64,000 nt of DNA from Woeseiaceae bacterium. Its GTDB lineage: Bacteria; Pseudomonadota; Gammaproteobacteria; Steroidobacterales; Woeseiaceae. Shown here one piece after another: positions 55,962 through 64,000 of this stretch. The notes under the pieces were generated by a model. That model searched no databases, had not been told where the DNA came from, and saw only the letters and a program-made list of their open reading frames with translations. The DNA lies in the NCBI GenBank assembly GCA_024640365.1, contig JAHEFE010000118.1, positions 48,510 through 112,509 of the forward strand. The letters are read 5' to 3'. Made by a program: the position numbers and the translations under genes. Each line of letters begins with the position of its first letter. Position 1 is the first letter of the stretch.

Positions 55962-56429
55962 TCACGCTGAACCGAGATCCTCGCTGCGAATCGACAGTAC
56001 AGGGCACTTTGATTTGCGCAGTACGGCTTCAGTCGTGCTGCCGAAAAATACATGGCTTAACCCTGTATGGCCGTGTGTGGTCATCAAAATTAAAGCGGCA
56101 TCCATATCTTCAGCGTGGCGCAGAATTTCAATGAATGGAACACCAACGGCTACTTCGCTATGTGCGCCTTCGACGTCAGCCATATTATCGGCGATAAACT
56201 GATTCATCTGTTTTTTCACCGCCTCTACCCGTTCTTCAATAGGCGGCAACTGCACCATTGTTCCCCAGCCAGCATCATACGTGTAGATTTTTGGATCATG
56301 TACGACATACAAACAATATACCGAGGCATCCAACGCCTTGGCCATTCGTTTTACCCAGGGAAGCGCCTGTTTCGAGAGTTCGGAAAAGTCCGTCGGATAC
56401 AGGATTTTTGCACGTTTTTTGGTCATCAC
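55962..56429 (-). CDS. Universal stress protein (UspA family)
   Basis: 155-residue single-domain UspA protein. The N-terminal KILYPTDFSELSKQALPWVKRMAKAL and the ATP-binding loop ILMTTHGHTGLSHVFFGSTTEAVLRKSKCPVLSIR (G-2x-G-9x-G-S/T pattern) show an ATP-binding subtype. Cytoplasmic. These proteins rise in starvation and other stress; partners are unknown. It stands alone between the EEP pair and the ABC exporter. Confidence 0.93.
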   Translation of the reverse strand: MMTKKRAKILYPTDFSELSKQALPWVKRMAKALDASVYCLYVVHDPKIYTYDAGWGTMVQLPPIEERVEAVKKQMNQFIADNMADVEGAHSEVAVGVPFIEILRHAEDMDAALILMTTHGHTGLSHVFFGSTTEAVLRKSKCPVLSIRSEDLGSA

Positions 56430-56584
56430 TACGTCCTCTTTCTAATGTAGAAAACGTACCAGCATAATCCTGCAAGCGAGACTCTTTGCGGATCCGTAGA
56501 TTTACTTACCGCGATGGTATGCATCGCTGCTGAATTGTCTTGAAAAATCTCCAATTTCTGCTTGTCGAAAATTTACGGCTGCAC

Positions 56585-58378
56585 CTATTGATCTATGTCA
56601 CCAAATTGGAGCGCGGCGAGCTTGCCGTACAATTCATTACTGCTCGTCAGGCTTTGGTGAGTGCCAATGGCAACGATGCGACCATGATCCATGACAACAA
56701 TCCTGTCTGCCTTTTGCACGGTCGCCAGGCGGTGCGCGATGATAATCGTCGTGCGCTCCTGCATCAGGGTGTTCAACGCCTTCTGAATTAGACTTTCGCT
56801 CTCCGCATCCAGGGAACTAGTCGCTTCATCCAGCAGCAGTATGGGCGGATCTCTGAGAATCGCCCTGGCAATCGCGATGCGCTGGCGTTGTCCTCCCGAT
56901 AATCGTGTGCCGCGCTCTCCGAGAAAAGTGTCGTAACCCTCAGGCAGTGCGTCAATAAATTCCGCTGCCGCCGCCGCTCGCGCTGCTCGTTTCACGTCCG
57001 CATCACTCGCGCCCGCCCGTCCATAACGAATATTCTCCAGGGCACTTTCCCCAAATAGTACGGTGTCCTGCGGTACGAGCCCTATTTGTCGGCGAAACTC
57101 CTCGAGATTGAGCTGGGTAAGATCATGACCATCAATACAAATGCGCCCGCTTTGCGGGTCATAGAAACGTAGCAGCAACTGAAAGCTGGTGCTTTTGCCA
57201 GCGCCAGAGGGACCGACGATAGCAACTGTTTCCCCCGCTTCGATTTGCAGCGAAAAATCATCAAGTGCCGACGTATCGGGCCGCGACGGGTAACAAAAGC
57301 TGACGCGCTCAAAACTGATGCGTCCTTTAACTCTCGCAGGTAACCTGGCTGGCTGACGCGGCGCGACGATGGCCGGAGTAGCCGACAGCAATTCGGTGAG
57401 GCGTTCCATGGCACCCGTTGCTCTTTGCACCTCACCCCACAACTCAGTTAATGCGGCCGCCGATGAGCCAACAAACAAGGCGTAAAAAAGAAACTGAGCC
57501 AATTCGCCTGTTGTCATTTCACCTGCCACAACCGATCGCGCGCCAAGCCACAGAATCAACGTGATCGCACCAAATACGAGGCCTACGCCGAGCGCAGTCA
57601 ACGTGGCGCTCAGTCGAATACGGCGGGCCGCAGCCTGGAAACTCGCCATAACAGCGTCAGCGTATCTATTACCCTGCATTCGCTCCAGAGTGAAGGCCTG
57701 CACAGTCTGGATCGCATTGAGTGTTTCGCCCGCCAATCCTCCCGTATCTGCCACCCGATCCTGGGCATGGCGAGATAACGTGCGGACTCGTCGTCCTATA
57801 ATAATCAGGGGCAGAATCACGATCGGCATTGCTATCACAATGTAGAGCGTCAACTTACCGCTCGTAACCGTGAGCAAGATCAATCCACCGACAACATTCA
57901 GAAGAGAACGCAAAGCAATCGACAAACTCACACCAGCAATCGATTGCACCAGCGTCGTATCAGTGGTCAATCGGGACAATACCTCGCCTGTTCGTGTCAC
58001 CTCGAAAAACGTCGGGTCCATGTATATGACACGTTTGTAAACAGCCACACGAATATCGGCGACCACTCTTTCGCCCAACCAGGTCACGAGATAAAAACGC
58101 AACGCTGCAAAACCACCAAAGACCAATGCAATCACCAGGAACCAGCCAAAATAGCGGTTGATCGTGGCGACATCATTGGCCGCAAAACCGTTATCAATCA
58201 GTTGCCGCAACGCGAGAGGCAAGGACAACATCGCTGCCGCCGCGATCAACAGAGCAAATAGCGCAGCTACCAAAGTGCCCTTGTACGGACTTATAAACGG
58301 CAGCAATGCTCGCAGTGGCTGCAAGGGTTTATTAATTGCTATTTTGCCGTCATCCCTTTTGTCAGTTCCGCCTGTCAT
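56585..58378 (-). CDS. ABC exporter, fused permease-ATPase (MsbA-related)
   Basis: 597-residue half-transporter: six membrane helices in residues 25-310, then a nucleotide-binding domain from about 345. Walker A is GPSGAGKST, the Q-loop LVPQDTVLFGES, the signature LSGGQRQR, Walker B ILLLDEATSSLD and the H-loop in IIAHRLATVQ. It resembles the MsbA-related group rather than lipid A flippase MsbA itself; lpxK is not adjacent. It probably exports a lipid or hydrophobic compound as a homodimer. Divergent from the methyltransferase-like lipoprotein gene. Confidence 0.93.
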   Translation of the reverse strand: MTGGTDKRDDGKIAINKPLQPLRALLPFISPYKGTLVAALFALLIAAAAMLSLPLALRQLIDNGFAANDVATINRYFGWFLVIALVFGGFAALRFYLVTWLGERVVADIRVAVYKRVIYMDPTFFEVTRTGEVLSRLTTDTTLVQSIAGVSLSIALRSLLNVVGGLILLTVTSGKLTLYIVIAMPIVILPLIIIGRRVRTLSRHAQDRVADTGGLAGETLNAIQTVQAFTLERMQGNRYADAVMASFQAAARRIRLSATLTALGVGLVFGAITLILWLGARSVVAGEMTTGELAQFLFYALFVGSSAAALTELWGEVQRATGAMERLTELLSATPAIVAPRQPARLPARVKGRISFERVSFCYPSRPDTSALDDFSLQIEAGETVAIVGPSGAGKSTSFQLLLRFYDPQSGRICIDGHDLTQLNLEEFRRQIGLVPQDTVLFGESALENIRYGRAGASDADVKRAARAAAAAEFIDALPEGYDTFLGERGTRLSGGQRQRIAIARAILRDPPILLLDEATSSLDAESESLIQKALNTLMQERTTIIIAHRLATVQKADRIVVMDHGRIVAIGTHQSLTSSNELYGKLAALQFGDIDQ

Positions 58379-58526
58379 ATGTACTCGTCCACCGCCTGCT
58401 CAGTAATGAAGCTAACTGTACACGGATTTATGCGCATACGGGTCGCTGGCAACGATTGTTACACCGCTGCACCCTGTGTATTCTCAATTGACGACGATAA
58501 AAAATTCGCAGCAGCAAGGATCATCC

Positions 58527-59318
58527 ATGCGTCGCAAAATTAAATGGCAACGAACTGTAGTAATAATAATCGCATTGGCCATGTGTGCTTGTTCAAAACA
58601 ATCGGCGGACGAAACCTCCGGTGCCCCTGCGGCGACCGTCAGCAACCTGGAAAAACAGCTGGCCAGCGCAACACGACCTGACGCTGACAAAATTCGTGAT
58701 GCCACGCGAAAACCGGCAGAAGCATTGTCTTTTCTTGGCCTTGAGTCAGGTATGCGGGTGGTGGACATCATTGCCGCAGGCGGCTATTACACTGAGGTCC
58801 TGTCCATCGCTGTAGGCCCGTCAGGATCTGTGGTTGCTCTCAACCCCCCTGGCGTCATGTCCATGAACGACGGCCTCTACGAGAAACAACTCACAAGCCG
58901 ACTGGCAGCGGGACGGCTACCGAACGTGACCCGACTGGACAAAGATCTCGCTGAAATCAGAACAGCAGACGGACCCTTTGACTTCGCTCTCATAGCGCTC
59001 AATTTTCATGACATCTCTAACAACGCGGGAGTACGCGGCGCAGAAAATGTATTACGCATTGCCTATACCCTGCTAAGACCCGGTGGTGTACTTGGTATTA
59101 TTGACCACAACGGCAATCCTGGAGCCCAAAACGCGCCGTTGCACCGACTAGACAAAACAGTGATTTACGATTCAGCCGCCGCCGCAGGACTCGTAGTGGA
59201 AGCAGAAAGCGATCTGCTTGGACAACCGGATGATGATCACACACTGTCCGTTTTTGACCCCAGAGTACTCGGCAAGACAGACCGGTTCCTGCTGCGCCTG
59301 AGAAAGCCGCAGGAATAA
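58527..59318 (+). CDS. Exported methyltransferase-like lipoprotein (COG4798 type)
   Basis: 263 residues. The start at ATG 58527 is set by AAGGA six bases upstream. The N-terminus ends ALAMCAC, a lipobox-like stretch, so the protein is probably a lipoprotein. A class I methyltransferase fold follows, with motif I VVDIIAAGGYYTEVL, where the usual Gly-x-Gly is broken to Ala-Ala-Gly-Gly, and later FDFALIALNFHD and LRPGGVLGIIDH. SAM is not known in the periplasm, so the domain may have another role or ligand. Divergent from the ABC exporter. Confidence 0.85.
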   Translation: MRRKIKWQRTVVIIIALAMCACSKQSADETSGAPAATVSNLEKQLASATRPDADKIRDATRKPAEALSFLGLESGMRVVDIIAAGGYYTEVLSIAVGPSGSVVALNPPGVMSMNDGLYEKQLTSRLAAGRLPNVTRLDKDLAEIRTADGPFDFALIALNFHDISNNAGVRGAENVLRIAYTLLRPGGVLGIIDHNGNPGAQNAPLHRLDKTVIYDSAAAAGLVVEAESDLLGQPDDDHTLSVFDPRVLGKTDRFLLRLRKPQE

Positions 59319-59339
59319 TTCCTGCAAGACAAGCGAATT

Positions 59340-60314
59340 TTAAACCTCAGCACGCATGATTTCGGAAAATAGCGCGCGATCTACATTGCCACCGCTCAGA
59401 ACGACGGCTGTCGTTTTTCCTCGCAGGTCAACCTTGCTCGCCAGCGCGGCGGCCAAGGCAACTGCACCGCCCGGTTCCACGACCAACTTAAGATTAGAGA
59501 ACGCAAAACGCATGGCGGCGCCGACTTCCGCATCCGTCACTGACAAGCCTCCTCGCAGCAACTTCCGGTTAATTTCAAAAGTCATACGACCTGGCGTCGA
59601 AGCCTGCAACGCATCGCAAATTGAACGCGCACTGGCCAAATTGAAGACTCGTTCACCTGCCTGCAATGAACGCGCTGTATCATCAAAGTCGGTCGGCTCG
59701 ACGGCGTAAACATCACAATCCGGGAAGAGCGCCTTGATCGCGATAGCGGAGCCGGAACTGAGCCCACCACCGCCACAACAAATAAGTACCTGATCGAGCG
59801 CAAGGCCCTGTTCTTGTGCCTGCCGTGAAAGCTCCAATCCCACCGTACCCTGACCCGCAATAATGTCGGCATGATCGTAAGACGGTACCAACTCGGAGCC
59901 GCGCTCTGCCGCAATCGCACGTGCAATTGCTTCGCGGTCACCGGTATAACGATCATAAAGAATGGTCTCACCACCCAGGGCCCGGGTTCTCTCTATCTTT
60001 ACTACGGGCGAATCCTCAGGCATGACTATGGCGGTACGAATACCCAATAAGCTGCCGGCGGCCGCCACTCCCTGCGCGTGATTGCCGGACGACCATGCAA
60101 CCACTCCCCGCGCGGCCTGCTCAGCCGTCAAACGGCTCATGAGATTGTATGCACCGCGAATTTTGAATGAACCAGTGAGCTGCAAGCATTCCGGCTTGAT
60201 CAGGACCTTACCGCCCGCCAAATCGTCCAGCGGCCGAGAAGAAATTAGCGGTGTTGCTACGGCGATGCCTTGCAATCGCTCTGCGGCTGCCTCGATATCA
60301 ATTAACGTAATCAT
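59340..60314 (-). CDS. Threonine/serine dehydratase, PLP-dependent
   Basis: 324-residue fold-II PLP enzyme, catabolic-type threonine ammonia-lyase or serine racemase/dehydratase. PLP Lys in LTGSFKIRGAYN, SSGNHAQGVA, the phosphate loop CCGGGGLSSGSAI, and the C-terminal VVLSGGNVD. No ACT regulatory domain, so not the IlvA biosynthetic form. Start ATG 60314, chosen over an upstream frame. It lies 22 bp after the pterin dehydratase gene, on the same strand and probably one transcript. Confidence 0.9.
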   Translation of the reverse strand: MITLIDIEAAAERLQGIAVATPLISSRPLDDLAGGKVLIKPECLQLTGSFKIRGAYNLMSRLTAEQAARGVVAWSSGNHAQGVAAAGSLLGIRTAIVMPEDSPVVKIERTRALGGETILYDRYTGDREAIARAIAAERGSELVPSYDHADIIAGQGTVGLELSRQAQEQGLALDQVLICCGGGGLSSGSAIAIKALFPDCDVYAVEPTDFDDTARSLQAGERVFNLASARSICDALQASTPGRMTFEINRKLLRGGLSVTDAEVGAAMRFAFSNLKLVVEPGGAVALAAALASKVDLRGKTTAVVLSGGNVDRALFSEIMRAEV

Positions 60315-60336
60315 GCTATCGGCACATCCTTGCCTA

Positions 60337-60678
60337 TCAGGCGTCTGCAATCAGGCGATCAATCTTCGCCGCACAAATGAAATCGTTATCCGACAGGCCA
60401 CCGATCGAATGTGTCGTATAAATGACGACACAACGTGAATAGCTCACCTTCAAGTCCGGATGGTGCCCTTCTACAGTAGCCACCCAGGCAACCGCATTGG
60501 TGAAAGCCATCGTCCTGCCAAAAGCCGGGAAATCAAACTGACGCCGAATTGCCTTGCCATCCGTAGTAATTTCCCAGCCGGAATCGAGCTTACTTAAAAG
60601 CGACTTGGCTTGTGCGTCTTTCAAAGGTTCCACACCGCCCTCACAAGGGACGCACTTGCGCTCAACCAACTCAGTCAT
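60337..60678 (-). CDS. phhB: 4a-hydroxytetrahydrobiopterin dehydratase
   Basis: 113-residue pterin-4a-carbinolamine dehydratase, which recycles the pterin cofactor of phenylalanine hydroxylase. Start ATG 60678 gives MTELVERKCVPCEGG, usual for the family. The active-site motif is VEGHHPDLKVSYSRCVV. It links with the homogentisate genes at 28364-30673 as part of aromatic amino acid breakdown, though no phenylalanine hydroxylase is in the window. It could also serve molybdopterin-related roles reported for some members. Confidence 0.93.
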   Translation of the reverse strand: MTELVERKCVPCEGGVEPLKDAQAKSLLSKLDSGWEITTDGKAIRRQFDFPAFGRTMAFTNAVAWVATVEGHHPDLKVSYSRCVVIYTTHSIGGLSDNDFICAAKIDRLIADA

Positions 60679-60788
60679 CGCCAACCCCACTTTATCGACA
60701 GTTCAATACACCGACTATAAAACCATGCGCAATGGAATCACAGCTGCAATTTGTACCGACCCGGCGAGTCGGTCATCCCGTAAAAAAA

Positions 60789-60809
60789 GCCGACCCCAAC
60801 AGGGCCGGC
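60789..60809 (-). terminator. Rho-independent terminator of the vWA/OmpA string
   Basis: On the minus strand GCCGGCCC-TGTTG-GGGTCGGC (8-bp stem, one G-U pair) is followed by seven T. It sits 30 bp after the stop of the OmpA-family gene and closes the minus-strand operon. Confidence 0.85.
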
Positions 60810-60839
60810 CTCCAATTGAGCCAAAACTCTTTGCTGTAC

Positions 60840-61559
60840 TCATGGGTTGGCGGCTACCTTCGACTCCTCACTCACGAACAAGCGCAGGCTGACGCGTCGT
60901 TGCAGCGCGTAGCTATCCGAGTCTTTGGCAATCGCCGGTGACTCGCCGTGAGAAAAAACAGCGATGCGATCAGCGCTAATACCGCCCGCCAGTAACAGAT
61001 CACGAACATAAGTGGCCCGGCGACTCGAAAGTTGCTGGTTATATTCGACGTCGCCGCGCTCATCGGCGAAACCATCCAATTGAATCGATACTCCAGGCAT
61101 GCTCGTGATGATCCCCGCAAGCTTATGCAATCTCTCCGCAGTGTCAGTAACAAGAACATCTTCATTCGTACGAAAAAGCACATCCATCTCAATGCCCGCC
61201 TGCAGTAAATCAAGATAATTTGAGTCAGGCGCTGATTGCATGGCCTGCAAATCCAAGCCAAGACGGTTCAACTCCCCATCCAGATCGTTAACCGTTGCTT
61301 CAAGATCGCTCACTCTGTTTCTGGAGCCTTGCAACGATCCGCTGAGCGCATCAACCTCGAGTTGCTTACGATGAAAACTGTCGCCGACCTTTACACCGGT
61401 TGCGGCACCAATAATAGCGCCAACGGGACCCGCAATGAGTCCACCGATGACCACGCCGGCAGCGACTCCAATGTTTTCTTCTTTCACACTTTCTGCCGCG
61501 AGTAATGGCGTTGTAACAATACTGAGTATGAAACTAACCAGGATAATTTGTTTGCGCAT
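60840..61559 (-). CDS. OmpA-family protein with glycine-zipper and coiled coil (PdsO-like)
   Basis: 239 residues. Start ATG 61559 gives signal peptide 1-22 (ends LLAAE). Then a Gly-rich segment VVIGGLIAGPVGAIIGAATGVKVGD, a coiled coil (about 70-105, LSGSLQGSRNRVSDLEATVNDLDGEL) and an OmpA peptidoglycan-binding domain (VSIQLDGFADERGDVEYNQQLSSRRATYV, then FSHGESPA). The layout recalls PdsO, the OmpA protein tied to a marine proteobacterial sortase system, but no sortase is visible, so that name is only a possibility. It is the last gene of the vWA string, 177 bp after the second vWA gene, before a strong terminator. Confidence 0.87.
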   Translation of the reverse strand: MRKQIILVSFILSIVTTPLLAAESVKEENIGVAAGVVIGGLIAGPVGAIIGAATGVKVGDSFHRKQLEVDALSGSLQGSRNRVSDLEATVNDLDGELNRLGLDLQAMQSAPDSNYLDLLQAGIEMDVLFRTNEDVLVTDTAERLHKLAGIITSMPGVSIQLDGFADERGDVEYNQQLSSRRATYVRDLLLAGGISADRIAVFSHGESPAIAKDSDSYALQRRVSLRLFVSEESKVAANP

Positions 61560-61736
61560 GGGATTGCCTCCACTAATTAGGACCGCCACATTGGCTGCCT
61601 GTGGAGTCTATTTAGCCGCCTGAAAGCGATGTCGAGCAGTCGGAAAAGTGCCCGATTTGTTATCAATTATGGCGATTTATGGCAGTACCCATCAAAGCAT
61701 CCCTGAAGACCGCAAGGACGCATTTGCAAGGCAACC

Positions 61737-62735
61737 CTACCGGTCGTAATCCGTAAGTGCCACGAAAGTACCGCCATTCGTTTCGCAAATCGCCCGCATT
61801 AACGCGGCGAAGCGCTGCACGCTGTCGGGAACCGTTCCACGGCCGCGAAAGGCCAGCGGAAAACCAATGGCGTGAATCCGTACCATGCGTTGGCCGTTTG
61901 CATCTGGCTGGTTGATGCCATTAATAGTACGAACAACCTGCTCGACCGAGCGACCACTGAAATCGTCGCCAAATACATAGATGCTGATCTTTTTATCAGG
62001 CGCATAAAACTCGTTAATGGCGAAGATAATGCCATCAACCGGATTGCTATCACTGAATGGCTTCCAGTTGCGCATGGTCTTGCTAATAATCGCACGACGT
62101 CCGGGAGTATCTGGAATCCACTTGCCACTGTACTGCTGAAACATGTACTGGCCGTTATCGTTCATTATTTGCATACCTTTTACTTGCGGGTATGCATCAA
62201 GTGTCTCATTTAGCTTTTGTTGAACACGATCCCAGTTGTACTGCTGCATACTGCCGGAGGTATCGATAACGAAAATAATGTATTCGCTATCAACCGGTAT
62301 GCCGCCCACAGCATCCTCATCGGCGCGCCGATAATAGGGCTGCAAGCGTTTCACTTCAGCACTCAGACGCTGGCGCGCCGCCTGTAAGTCACCTTCATCA
62401 ACCAACGACTCTGCTGAATTTTTCATTGTCAGCTCGTACTGACCACGCACCTTGTTTAATTCACCCTGGAGTTTCGCCAAATTAACCTTGCTGTCTGAGC
62501 GCTGTTCGGCAGCAGAAGTTAAATCGCGATTCAGAATGACTTCCTGACCGCGAATATCAAACAATTCCTCCTGCAGCCTGGCTATTAGTGCCGCCAGATC
62601 TTCCGGCGATTCCTCTATCACCGTAGGATCGTAGATCTTGCTCAACACCAGCAACAAAATGACAGCGCCAAACCCGCAACAGATGCAATCGAGAAACGAC
62701 AGGCTAAAGGCTTCTATGTCTCTTTTACGTTTCAT
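61737..62735 (-). CDS. Membrane-anchored von Willebrand A protein, second of a tandem pair
   Basis: 332 residues. A basic N-terminus (KRKR) leads into one membrane helix with the motif F-S-L-S-F-L-D16-C17-I-C-C-G-F-G-A-V-I-L-L. A coiled coil lies at about 45-135. The vWA domain starts near 150 with MIDAS D158-TSGS162 (VIDTSGSM) and FGDDFSG, plus a large insert around 180-225 rich in Asn and Tyr. The bulk is probably periplasmic. The start is 10 bp after the stop of the first vWA gene, so the two are co-translated. The motif is shared with its neighbour and not with ordinary vWA proteins. Function unknown; metal-dependent protein binding is expected of MIDAS domains. Confidence 0.9.
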   Translation of the reverse strand: MKRKRDIEAFSLSFLDCICCGFGAVILLLVLSKIYDPTVIEESPEDLAALIARLQEELFDIRGQEVILNRDLTSAAEQRSDSKVNLAKLQGELNKVRGQYELTMKNSAESLVDEGDLQAARQRLSAEVKRLQPYYRRADEDAVGGIPVDSEYIIFVIDTSGSMQQYNWDRVQQKLNETLDAYPQVKGMQIMNDNGQYMFQQYSGKWIPDTPGRRAIISKTMRNWKPFSDSNPVDGIIFAINEFYAPDKKISIYVFGDDFSGRSVEQVVRTINGINQPDANGQRMVRIHAIGFPLAFRGRGTVPDSVQRFAALMRAICETNGGTFVALTDYDR

Positions 62736-62745
62736 CAGGCGAGCC

Positions 62746-63843
62746 CTACGGCCAATCCTTGCTAACGCTCATGAACGAACCGCCGGTCTGGTAAGCAAGC
62801 ATCCAGTAGGCAAGTGGCGCACCATAATCACCCTCCATCGGATACAGCAGCACGTTGACCGGTATACCGCTCGGTATCTCCCGAATAGCGTTGCTGTGCA
62901 ATCGCTGTCTATCCCGACCGGAGATAGTGCGTTTACTGGAACCTGAATCGTCCATAGTTGGCAATCCATCAACCAGAATAATGACGTTATCGGGGCGCGG
63001 CATCATGCTGGAAATCACGCGATAAGCCGCCGCCATATTAGTGCCATTCTGGGGGACCGAACGCCGTAGATTACGCAACGCCTGTTCGAGATGATTGCCA
63101 TCGTCAACATTCAGCCATACTTTGTCTGTGCCCTCCAATACCGGCGTTGCGCTGGAATTAAAAGTGTACATCTGGAACTGGCTATCGGCCGGTAGTTGCG
63201 CCGTTAGCCAATCGACACTGGCAACTGCCTGGCGCCACTTTACTGAACGTAATTTGTCAGCATCCGACATATTGCGTCGGCGAATGATATTGACGAGCTT
63301 TTTTCCCAGCATGCTCGCTGAATTATCAATTAGAAACAGTACTCGCTTGCCGCCTACCTTGAGCCCTGTCAAATATTGACGATCGCCCTGACCAACGAAG
63401 CTGCGCACCTTGCTGCCCTCAGCCTCCGGATCAGCAGCCATTGCCATCAGGCGTTTTTTCTCTTCCTCAAGTTTCTTGATATCTGACTGCAAATCGTTGA
63501 TGTGAGTAATTTCTGCAATCGTATCCTGATCGTGCTTTGCCAATTCCTCTTTGAGCTCTTTAATCAATGCGACTATCTGGGCAATCTGACCGTCAGTCGT
63601 TACGGTGTCGTCGCGAAGCTCTTCGAGCGTATTTTTTGCCAGTATCAAATTTTTCCGACCCTCAAAAATCTCCAGCTCAATTTTATTGGTCTCGCTACGG
63701 GGATTCGTCGGATCCTTGTCATGGGCAACCCGAACCTGGGCATTGATAATCATAAACAACAGAATCACGGCACCAAATCCGCAACTCATGCAGTCGAGAA
63801 ATGACATGCTGAAAATCTCAAATGAGCGTCTTTTACGCGCCAT
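62746..63843 (-). CDS. Membrane-anchored von Willebrand A protein, first of a tandem pair
   Basis: 365 residues. Start ATG 63843 (overlaps the FHA gene stop by 11 bp; a TTG at 63855 is an alternative). The basic N-terminus MARKRR is followed by F-S-M-S-F-L-D17-C18-M-S-C21-G-F-G-A-V-I-L-L in a single helix. A long coiled coil spans about 55-135 (LKEELAKHDQDTIAEITHIND). The vWA domain starts near 165 with MIDAS D173-NSAS177, Thr in NGTNMAAAY and Asp in LVDGLPT. All MIDAS positions are intact, so it should bind Mg2+/Mn2+. Its helix resembles the Asp-bearing TM of ExbD/TolR/MotB, hinting at a MotA/ExbB-type partner further upstream (inference). Confidence 0.9.
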   Translation of the reverse strand: MARKRRSFEIFSMSFLDCMSCGFGAVILLFMIINAQVRVAHDKDPTNPRSETNKIELEIFEGRKNLILAKNTLEELRDDTVTTDGQIAQIVALIKELKEELAKHDQDTIAEITHINDLQSDIKKLEEEKKRLMAMAADPEAEGSKVRSFVGQGDRQYLTGLKVGGKRVLFLIDNSASMLGKKLVNIIRRRNMSDADKLRSVKWRQAVASVDWLTAQLPADSQFQMYTFNSSATPVLEGTDKVWLNVDDGNHLEQALRNLRRSVPQNGTNMAAAYRVISSMMPRPDNVIILVDGLPTMDDSGSSKRTISGRDRQRLHSNAIREIPSGIPVNVLLYPMEGDYGAPLAYWMLAYQTGGSFMSVSKDWP

Positions 63844-64000
63844 GATCCTTGCCAACGTTGATCAACAAAAATTCATGTCCTGGCGAACCGACCCGAAGCA
63901 GATCGCCACCGCGCAATAATGCCGAACCATCAATTCGATGGCCGTTGAGAAAAGTACCGTAGCGACTAAAGTCCTCAACCGAGCATTGCTGCCCGATGAG
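63833..64000 (-). CDS. FHA-domain protein, C-terminal end only
   Basis: The last 55 codons of a gene entering from the right edge. The visible part is the end of a forkhead-associated domain: C-S-V-E-D-F-S-R-Y-G-T-F-L-N-G-H-R-I followed by LLRGGDLLRVG and FLLINVG. The FHA fold binds phosphothreonine peptides. It overlaps the first vWA start by 11 bp, so it is part of the same operon. What precedes the FHA domain is outside the window. Confidence 0.82.
   Translation of the reverse strand, partial: LIGQQCSVEDFSRYGTFLNGHRIDGSALLRGGDLLRVGSPGHEFLLINVGKDHGA

Noticed and set aside
60840..61559. Full sortase (Pds) system
   Set aside because: Only the OmpA-like member resembles it; no sortase or VIT-domain target is in the window.

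Overview
The window reads as chromosomal DNA of a heterotrophic, probably marine, gammaproteobacterium. Support comes from icd followed directly by aceK, a PII protein with a uridylylatable Tyr51, a LplT-type MFS/PlsC fusion, an EexN-type lipoprotein, a homogentisate pathway and many outer-membrane proteins. Base composition looks even, near 50% GC. I see no integrase, insertion sequence, phage gene, CRISPR array, tRNA or rRNA. A Woeseiales- or Chromatiales-like genus is a guess, not a demonstration.

Layout. 1-15265 is mostly acyl-CoA metabolism: a thiolase cut by the window edge with its TetR regulator, a secreted serine hydrolase, an icmF/SDR/nucleoside kinase string facing a second TetR gene with a clear palindromic operator, then a minus-strand cluster (VOC protein, isovaleryl-CoA-type dehydrogenase, HSDL2-type SDR, ACAD10/11-type kinase, MaoC hydratase, crotonase). 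15508-23226 mixes an SDR, PII, MAPEG, a group IV decarboxylase paired with an alpha/beta hydrolase, and a compact four-gene group with one unrecognised protein. 23330-31756 holds class I aldolase, a lipoprotein peptidase, and an apparent operon ApbE - FAA hydrolase - HmgA - exported hydroxyacid dehydrogenase (tyrosine/homogentisate catabolism).

31747-38938 is an envelope-maintenance stretch: LemA, an M48 protease with a long extension, a SYLF protein, MscS, an EexN lipoprotein and the MFS-acyltransferase fusion. 38966-42988 encodes a 1340-residue AAA-TM-P-domain-WD40 protein that is not a standard housekeeping gene. It is followed by a small protein with a TTG start, a PlpD-like patatin/beta-barrel protein and a TonB receptor. 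48192-52922 carries icd, a strong intergenic stem-loop, aceK, and convergent glpD. 53002-60678 carries a membrane diguanylate cyclase, a DUF5329/EEP pair, a universal stress protein, an ABC exporter, an exported methyltransferase-like lipoprotein, threonine dehydratase and pterin dehydratase.

The right end (60840-64000, minus strand) is the best candidate for an under-described system. An FHA-domain protein (partial) is followed by two tandem membrane-anchored von Willebrand A proteins and an OmpA-family coiled-coil protein. Both vWA proteins begin with the same unusual Asp-Cys-xx-Cys-Gly-Phe-Gly transmembrane motif, which recalls the proton-coupling helix of ExbD/TolR/MotB. The upstream half of this locus lies outside the window.
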